The notes under the pieces are model-generated. The model did not search any database. It had not been told where the DNA came from and saw nothing but the letters and a program-made list of their open reading frames with translations. Source: Thamnaconus septentrionalis (Eukaryota > Chordata > Actinopteri > Tetraodontiformes > Monacanthidae). From it: 64,000 nucleotides of DNA. A program made the translations under genes and the position numbers. Below, one piece after another: positions 57,580 to 64,000 of the stretch (within the stretch, counting starts at the first letter, position 1; the number at the start of each line of letters is the position of its first letter). The stretch lies in contig CM020502.1 of the NCBI GenBank assembly GCA_009823395.1, positions 16,719,944 to 16,783,943 on the forward strand, read 5' to 3'.

Positions 57580-57970
57580 CCATGGAATGTAATTCTGTTT
57601 AATTACAGATAGAGAACAAATACCAGGCTGTGTGCCCTCGTGCGGAGAGCAGTGATTAACTACAGGCTTTGTTTAAATATAATCCTGTCAATCACCACGT
57701 CCTTTGTCTGGGCCGCTAATAAGTATTTCATTGTTCCGCAAACATGATTTCCCCCCAAAATAAGATGAGGGATTAAAAATAATGAACTGTTTGCCTCCTC
57801 ATTTGCATCTGGCGGTCGGGGCTGAAGTGAATGAGATGATCGGTGTTGTGATTTTTTTTTTTTTTTCCTTTTCTTTTTCTATTTAGATGACGGAGACATC
57901 TGAGTAGAAAAAATAAGGCGCGGGGGATAAAAATGGCGCATTGCGATACATCCGTCAGCAGTTATCAGGC
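57580..57970. promoter_or_regulatory. Candidate conserved non-coding element
   Basis: The block contains 'ctgtttaattacagatagag', 'cagtgattaactacagg', 'cctgtcaatcaccacg', 'gccgctaataagtatttcat' and 'gggattaaaaataatgaac'. TAAT cores and CpG occur together. It is repeat-free except for one T run at 57852-57866. Enhancer-like by texture. Confidence 0.42.
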
Positions 57971-58239
57971 ACCGGGATGACAGGTGTTGCAGTTACCTTC
58001 AGCATCAATATTGACTAGGTTTACATGAAGGCGTAGCATAAAAAAAGCTGTAAGACCCATAAATATATATATATTTTTTACAATGAACAAATAGGTTGCT
58101 GTATTGACGGAGATAAAGATAAATAAGGAGACTGAAAAATGATAAAGTGAAGAAACAATTATTTGTAATAACCAACTAGATACAATGGACAAGTCTTTTT
58201 TTTTTTCAAAAGAAAATAATGGTATTGCCTTCTGTGGAA

Positions 58240-58640
58240 AATTGCACCTTTTCTATGTTTCCGAGAGCGAATCGACGAATGACTGAAACAGCTGCAAGTG
58301 CCGCGGAGAAAAGCCGTCTTTTGAAACTTTAATCCAACGTTAATGAAAGGTCGCAGCGCCGTAGCAAAGTAGCTCAGAAACAATATTGCCGAGACGTGAC
58401 CCCGGTGGTACCGAGTTGTCCTCTAATCACGCCGCGGTGTTTGCCGGCCACCAGGATGCATTTCGAAGTGGGCCCAGAATTTGGTTCCGATGATTCGCTC
58501 CTTTAATGGCTGCAAGAACGGGTCGAGCCGCAGCGACCAGGCCCTGTTGTGGAAAGCGGAACGCCTTTCACATTTGAACTGACGGCTTTTGGCATCCCTC
58601 CTTCCCCCACATGTCCCTTACGTTACATTTTGGGAAAAAT
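58240..58640. promoter_or_regulatory. Candidate conserved, CpG-containing block
   Basis: The sequence includes 'gagagcgaatcgacgaatg', 'ccaacgttaatgaaaggtcg', 'ctctaatcacgccgcgg' and 'gggtcgagccgcagcgacc'. CpG density is higher than in the surrounding AT-rich DNA. No exon or repeat is recognisable. Confidence 0.37.
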
Positions 58641-58704
58641 ATTTTAAAAAAACCCAGCTCATATCTCCAGACACCTTTCCGTTCAGATTGCAAAACCCGG
58701 GCGC

Positions 58705-58706
<2 letters not shown>

Positions 58707-58736
<30 letters not shown>
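58707..58736. repeat. (CAG)10 trinucleotide repeat
   Basis: Ten uninterrupted CAG units. In one plus-strand frame it would encode polyglutamine inside an 85-residue open frame (58611-58868). That frame has no recognised domain, so coding status is doubtful. Confidence 0.95.
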
Positions 58737-58738
<2 letters not shown>

Positions 58739-59575
58739 CGGCAATGCAGAGTCACAGATAACCTTTCCCCGGTTCAAAACGGCGCGGCGAAACGTATCTT
58801 TGCTCTGGGTTGATCAGTTTCCACATATGCATCGACGGCGCCAGGCGAGCAAAAAAAACCTGCACTAATAAGAAATCTTCATAGCGAGCGGTCTTCACGC
58901 GCGGCGGGGCTCCCGCTCCCCATTCAAACCTTCATCTCAATGCCAAGGCTGTCTCGTCGGGGCTGACACTCAGTCCGCTTTCAAACACAGTTTTTCTTTT
59001 TTTCTTTTTTTTAACTCTCTCTTTCAAAGCCTGCCTCTATCGCTGCAAAATCCAGGAAATGCTACACCGGAGGAATCGCTGCCTTTGTAGGGGAAACACA
59101 TCTATGGTCGCACAATCTCTGCGAAATGGCAGCGACGCTCCCTGGACCCGCATGTCTGAGAGATGACATTTCGTCGAGCAGCGTTTCATTCCTCATTATC
59201 TTCCTTCTTGTGCTCAATCCATCACCCCCATCCCATGTCCATGCCCAAAATACCCCCACCCCCACCCCAATTTAATCCCAGCTGTGATTTGGGACCATGT
59301 GATTAGCTTTTCCCCACGTGAAACACGCCGTCTTCGTCGGACGCGGCCGTTAGCGAAGGTATATTCAATTAATCAATCAAGCAACTTTTATTTCTTCAGT
59401 CACATCCAGAGGCGTCTTAAAGCTCTTACAATCAGGAACACCAACTAAAACCTTCAGAGCGACCAAGGTGCAACAGAGGAAAAACGCCTCAACAGGAAGA
59501 AACGTAGAGCAGGTCCAGACTCCAGGGGGCGCTCATCTGCTTTGACCGGTTGGGGTGAAAGACTATACAAAAAAT
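58737..59575. other. Non-coding stretch, CpG-richer than average
   Basis: The left part (58740-58930) is CpG-rich. T-rich tracts lie near 58990-59011 and C-rich 'caccccc' runs near 59252-59268. No gene is recognised. Confidence 0.45.
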
Positions 59576-59578
59576 GTA

Positions 59579-59602
59579 GAGAGAGAGAGAGAGAGAGAGA
59601 GA
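59579..59602. repeat. (GA)n microsatellite
   Basis: Twelve uninterrupted GA units. Confidence 0.95.
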
Positions 59603-59814
59603 TGTAATCAGAATGGCAGACAGGCCAGAGTGAGTTGCAGGTTGAACAACCAAATGCGTACAGAGCTCTCCTCATATAGATATCGATGTATACAAATAAA
59701 TCATTCAAATCTAGAAATCTAGAAAGACACGCATAAGTACATGACATATATAAATATAAACATGCACATGCATATAAATCAATGTTGTATAGTTATACAC
59801 TGAGAACAGCTCCC

Positions 59815-60180
59815 CTCATGGGCGAATGCATGATGACAACGCGCAGACTCGGCTTCTCAGTGTAATCCGAGTGAAATGTGGCCTTTGTTGTCGTGTCGCG
59901 AACGGCCGTGGCGGTCCAAGGAATTGGTCTCCTCGCAGCGTTTATCCCGGGCAGACAGTTGCGAGGCGGCCGCCCCGCATGCCAACGAAATTCTCGCACG
60001 CACACGGTGCGCGCTTGCGATTGCGAGCGTCAGCCCTTTCCAATCCGAAAAAGGAGAAGAGCAGATGCCCGGATCTCCTTCAGCACTTTTTTTTTCACAT
60101 CCGAGCACGCCCTCGATGAGCTCCTTCTGAATTGGGGTCACGGCGGATGTGTCGCGAAAAGAGAGTTTATACGGGGGAGA
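59815..60180. promoter_or_regulatory. CpG island
   Basis: By hand I count about 37 CpG dinucleotides in roughly 350 bases, against about one per 100 bases or fewer in the flanks. The island includes 'gtgtcgcgaacggccgtggcg', shortened here to its core, 'gaggcggccgccccgcatgc' and 'cggtgcgcgcttgcgattgc'. Several overlapping frames exist but none has a domain. A CpG island in fish can mark a promoter of a coding or long non-coding transcript, or a Polycomb-controlled enhancer. No TATA box or splice pattern settles this. Confidence 0.55.
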
Positions 60181-60568
60181 ATGATGAAGGCAGATTGATC
60201 AATGCAGCGCAGACACTGCTGGTTTTTTTTCAAAATAGAGGCATATGATGTTCTTTCCGTTTACTACAGTTGATTTGCCAGCACCAAAACCAGGCTAAAC
60301 TCACAGTAGAGTAGCAGTAGCACAGGCACAAGCAGTAACCGGACTCGGCCAGTTCAGTGAAAAAAATGGTTTTTGCCATTGTGCAGAGCTGCGAATGTAA
60401 CTGGCTGAGTCATCATTAGTGTTTCACTTGAACAGATTAAGTCCATCATTCCAACCACCATTGAATTATCGAGCGTTCTCAGCCAAAGTTTTGTGTGTTT
60501 GTCACACAAATATTGTTATTATACTTTGAGCAAGATCCTAATTTTATGTATTTATGTTCTAATGTGTC
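60181..60568. other. Non-coding stretch, nothing recognised
   Basis: No gene or repeat recognised between the CpG island and the tetranucleotide array. Confidence 0.5.
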
Positions 60569-60627
<59 letters not shown>

Positions 60628-60701
60628 TTAGATAGATAGATAGATAGACAGATAGTTAGTTAGTTAGTTAGTTAGTTAGATAGATAGATAGTTAGATAGA
60701 C

Positions 60702-60755
<54 letters not shown>

Positions 60756-60758
60756 TTA
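60569..60758. repeat. Compound (GTTA)n/(GATA)n array, about 190 bp
   Basis: Blocks of GTTA and GATA alternate: GTTA, GATA, then GATA with single GTTA and GACA variants, GTTA again, and a final long GATA block. The alternation suggests duplication of a GTTA/GATA boundary by slippage or unequal exchange. Confidence 0.95.
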
Positions 60759-61731
60759 ACATACCAGACAGACATGAATGCAAACCAGTGCTGGCCACTG
60801 GCACTTTTAATCTAGTTCATCACAACAACGGACCTGTATATATCTGTCATACTTTGCATTAAAACACTATCACTGCATATCACTGCACTTTGACATTAAG
60901 GCTAATGTTTTGGCTAATTGTGTAGCGTGGTACTGACTTACAGGATGGGAGGCAGCTGCAACACTGTGACCATTAACTGAGATATGAGTGCCTTGGATGG
61001 GAAGCAAATGGCAACTTCATTAATTACGGATTTTCTTTCTGCAATAGTGATGCCAAAAATATCTCTTCTACGTTTTCTTGCATTCAGACTATGTTAAAAT
61101 AGTTTCTGATGCGGCGGTGCCTCAAACAGCCAACTCCCATAAGATTGTGGGAATAATTGTAAGCAAAAACAACTGCAAACGCACAGAGGAAACTGAATTT
61201 CCAGCTCCCTTTAACAGCTGGAGTGAAAACATTTAGGAAGAAACTACAGTGGAGCGTTCGGGGGAAAAAATCGATAGCTAATGATTAAAAAAAAATGTAT
61301 GTAGAAAGTGCATAATAAATGTACAACATGGTGGCTCAACTCAAATAATTGCAGTGTAAAGCCTCAGCAGTGGCCAAAACGTTTATGGCCATATCAGTGA
61401 AAAGATAAAGCATTTTATTGAAGACGTCTTATTTCTTAATGACCAAGTTATAGAGTGTCAGCCATTATCAGATGTGTTAATGAGATATCTGACTTCCATT
61501 TTTATGCAATCCATTTTTAGTGACGGCCAGCAGAAATGTGGGTCACACTAATCAAACGTTCGAGGTCCAAGATATAAAATTGCAAGAACGTCCAAAAGTC
61601 ATGTCCCAGGAATCTATTCAGAATGTTAAAAAAAAAAAAAAAAAACACCTTGGACGTTGTGTCAAACTGCTGATCTTCTGCCAAGAGACACTCTGCTTGT
61701 TTCACTGCCAAGTGCAGCGCAGGAAGACTTA
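60759..61731. other. Non-coding stretch, nothing recognised
   Basis: AT-rich and unique; an A run is at 61629-61645. No gene. Confidence 0.5.
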
Positions 61732-61748
61732 AAGGGATATTTCACTTT
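61732..61748 (+). repeat. 17-bp sequence repeated inverted at 10845-10861
   Basis: aagggatatttcacttt is identical to the complement of 10845-10861 and could be the terminus of a MITE. The rest of such an element cannot be delimited. Confidence 0.35.
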
Positions 61749-61947
61749 CTTTCTTTCTGCTGTTTTTGGCAGACAGCTTTCCTGACGCTTGCTTTATGAT
61801 TGAGATATTAGCTGTTTAAACATAAAGTGTCCTTCTACAGCCTGAGGGCTTTGTGGTTTTTAGATGTGTTGTTTAATTTGGTTAATAGATTATTATATTG
61901 AGTTGCATTCTGTGAAGTTGTCATGGGCAGTTAGGTGCGAGTCATAT

Positions 61948-62100
61948 CACTTTCAATTGAGAATTTTGGGACAGAGATGGCACACATCGTATCCCCTTTC
62001 ACACACAGCCAATCACCTGCGTTGTTGCGGCTGAACTGGCAAAATTACTGGCCAGTCGTGTTGTTCCAATGGCCATACCACATCATTGAACGTCTCTGAA
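61948..62100 (+). repeat. Dispersed repeat, copy 2 (pair with 2331-2502)
   Basis: It aligns with 2331-2502 through 'cactttcaattgagaatttt', 'ccaatcacctgcgttgttg', 'ctggcaaaattactggccag' and 'gaacgtctctga'. It is non-coding. It fits a dispersed fish repeat that I recall but cannot name. Confidence 0.65.
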
Positions 62101-62287
62101 CAAGCTTGTTGACGATGGTTAGTTATGGTTATCCTTATTGTTAATCATTCAGAGCCAAACACAAACAAGGAGTTTTTGTTTGTTTGGCTCTGTGTTCTCC
62201 TCGGAAATGTGGCCGCTAGGGCCACTTTCATAGCAGCAATTCTGAAAGTGAGGAAGGTAACTGGCATGTCACTGGATGCCTCAGTCA

Positions 62288-62525
62288 TACAGTGGTTGGC
62301 GCTGTTGGATCAGAGCAAGAAAGTTGTGGGTTCCATTCCGACAAGGGTCCTTGCTGTGTTGTGGTTGGAACTTGACACAGCAGGGGGTTGATTAGTAATT
62401 CTAAATTGCAGAACGTCAATGGCTGGTTCTGTCTTTCTGTGTTGGCCCTGCAATGAACTTGCGACCTATCCAAGAAAGCCAGGATAGGCTACAGCGCCCC
62501 CTAGCCTAAAAGCAGGTATACCACG
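62288..62525 (+). mobile_element. tRNA/L2-type fish retroposon, nearly full-length
   Basis: A tRNA-like head ('agtggttggcgctgttgg' as A-box region, 'gtgggttccattccgac' as B-box region) is followed by 'gattagtaattctaaattgc', 'ctttctgtgttggccctgca', 'atgaacttgcgacctatcca' and 'gccaggataggctacagcgc'. The final third corresponds to the whole body of the short copies at 26915 and 50623. The copy is older, with a decayed B-box. Confidence 0.75.
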
Positions 62526-63529
62526 GTTGTGTTTCACTCCAGCCAAAAGCATCCAGAGGTTTTGTCACAGTGAACCAAAGCCCTTTCATACTTTCTCATA
62601 AAACTACTGTTTCTTCTAGATATAAAGGGCTATTCAGTGCACTTTTAATGAAGCACACCCACCTTTTGGCCATATGCTAGTGTCGCTAAATAGGAAGACA
62701 TTATACGACACACAGATCCGAATCGAAGCACCTGCGTCGCTTAACGGCAAACTAACAGACATAAGTACAGGAGAACACGGAGAAACAAAAGATAACGGAG
62801 CGGCATTGGAGGGAGGTGGAGACACTCGACTAAGTTGAACGAGGCGATTAAAGCTAATGAGGGATGCAGAGATGGTCCACCCTCCTGCACAGGGGCAAGT
62901 CGTGTCACGCACGCGACTCGCATTAAAGCTTTACAAGGGGGCGCAAAGTGTCTCGAGCTACACGGAACGTGTTTCCAAACAACCTTGACCGCGTTTAGCT
63001 CAGCCAACGTGCGGACGAGGAGCGGCAGTTTGACTGTGAGGAACCCTGACCCAAAGTCCAACCTGCAGTGGCGTTCATCATCACGCTGTTGGGCGAGATC
63101 CAATTAATTTCAGGGGGGGGAAATGTAAATCTTGTATTCTTCTCAGTAATGAAAACTTGGCATGAGAAAATGCTTTTGTAAAGTGGGAGCAAGAAGAGAC
63201 CTTGAACACTGCATCAGATTTCGGATCAGCCACGTCTGTAGTCATCATCTGTAAATTGAGAGAAGAGAGCTTTTAATACCGCGAAATGAACTAAATGTGA
63301 TACATTTTCTATATATAAAAGAAAAATGGATAGAGATGGGACCTGTGGCTTACTTACACTTAAATTTTGTGGTAGCCCAATGATAAATACAATTATTATT
63401 ATCATCATTAAAAGTTTGATTAGTGTGTCCAAAAGCGTTTTTGGCTTGATGAGAAGCATCTTTTTTTTTTTTTCCTCCTGAACTTGAACTGATCGAAGAT
63501 CACTCAACAAGAATAGATTACCAGTGACA
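62526..63529. other. Non-coding stretch, nothing recognised
   Basis: The segment 62700-63060 is CpG-richer. Overlapping frames of 90-120 residues on both strands lack domains and are rejected as genes. A T run is at 63462-63473. Confidence 0.4.
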
Positions 63530-63960
63530 TCGAACGATCCCGCTAATGTGAGTCATTATGGTTTCACGAGCCTCATCATTTGGTTTTCTGAGTTTTATTC
63601 ATACATGATCATCCTGTTGCTCTGTGTTTAGCATGCATGGGAGCTTAATGTGCTGTACTCACAAGCCATAAAGTGTGTGACCTCTATCATCTGCCTGCCA
63701 AGTGCATACTTAAGACCCATCATTGCCTCTGTAATTACCACATTTTGCTGCTTATTTATCAAACCAGTGCATATTTAGTTGTTAAAAGAAAATAATTCCA
63801 TGTGAAATTCATAGAAGTGCCCCTTTCCAGGCTACTAATTAGTGGGTGATAATTAATGTGCATAAAAAATTAACAAAGGTGCTTATTCCCTGGGTCAGCT
63901 GGCCTCGCCTGTGTACTTAAGGACATGCAGGTGAAACAACAAAAAGTGAAAATTTACTGT
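63530..63960. promoter_or_regulatory. Candidate conserved non-coding element, strong texture
   Basis: The block has 'gagcttaatgtgctgtac', 'gtaattaccacattttgctg', 'ggctactaattagtgggtga' and 'taattaatgtgcataaaaaa', then 'aattaacaaagg'. Five TAATTA-type cores, one SOX-like 'aacaaagg' and an octamer-like 'atgtgcat' lie in about 350 bases with no repeats. It probably continues toward the window edge. Confidence 0.45.
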
Positions 63961-64000
63961 TTAAGAAATTATTTTTTAGTCAAGAAAAGAACAGAATAAA

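Noticed and set aside
59793..60198. Several overlapping frames of 70-106 residues in the CpG island
   Set aside because: CpG-rich DNA has few stop codons, so open frames on both strands are expected by composition.
44040..61910. Shared 'attattatattgagttg' at 44054 and 61890
   Set aside because: AT-rich 17-mer with unrelated flanks; plausible by chance.
62741..63107. Overlapping frames of 90 and 120 residues on opposite strands
   Set aside because: No similarity to known proteins and no exon signals that I trust.

Overview
The window looks like vertebrate, most probably teleost fish, nuclear DNA. It is AT-leaning, with long A/T runs, many tetranucleotide and dinucleotide microsatellites, and remnants of families I recognise as typical of bony fish: a tRNA-derived SINE, L2-type LINE 3' ends with (GATA)n or (TATC)n tails, short tRNA/L2-type retroposons, Tc1-like left ends, and several hAT-like or unclassified MITEs. 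There is no operon, ribosome binding site, CRISPR array or other prokaryotic structure. I found no open reading frame that I can defend as a host exon. Open frames are short and overlap in all frames, and the only recognisable protein similarity is to decayed LINE reverse transcriptase. I read the window as intergenic 'gene desert' or very large intron.

Layout. 1-2.5 kb: hAT-like MITE, Tc1-like left end, and copy 1 of an interspersed repeat. 2.5-12.6 kb: mostly unique DNA with conserved-element-like blocks near 4.4, 5.3, 8.1, 8.7 and 11.1 kb, two MITEs and a tRNA SINE. 12.6-18 kb: decayed L2-like LINE, a MITE, a homeodomain-motif-rich block near 17 kb, and a hAT-like element carrying a nested foldback MITE. 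18-33 kb: mostly unique, with a (TG)n array born inside a dispersed repeat (21.8 kb), a MITE (25.2 kb), a short retroposon with a perfect 13-bp target duplication (26.9 kb) and several conserved-like blocks. 33-46 kb: Tc1-like end, a diverged tandem duplication (35 kb), LINE pieces (36.3, 39, 42.2 kb), a long composite retroposon (42.4 kb), and a Tc1-like remnant split by another repeat (45.3-46 kb). 46-54 kb: mostly unique, a second short retroposon with a 12-bp target duplication (50.6 kb), and a strong conserved-like block at 53.7-54.4 kb. 55.5-56.6 kb: a foldback element with near-perfect 120-bp inverted ends. 57.6-60.2 kb: conserved-like and CpG-rich DNA, including a (CAG)10 tract and a CpG island. 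60.5-64 kb: a compound GTTA/GATA array, two dispersed repeats, and a TAATTA-rich block at the end.

How it fits together: nothing here forms a pathway. The likely picture is long-range regulatory DNA of a developmental gene outside the window, colonised by successive waves of small transposons. Nested insertions give a relative order for some of them. Family recognitions come from memory of common fish repeats, not from a search. Conserved-element calls rest only on sequence character and need alignment to other fish.
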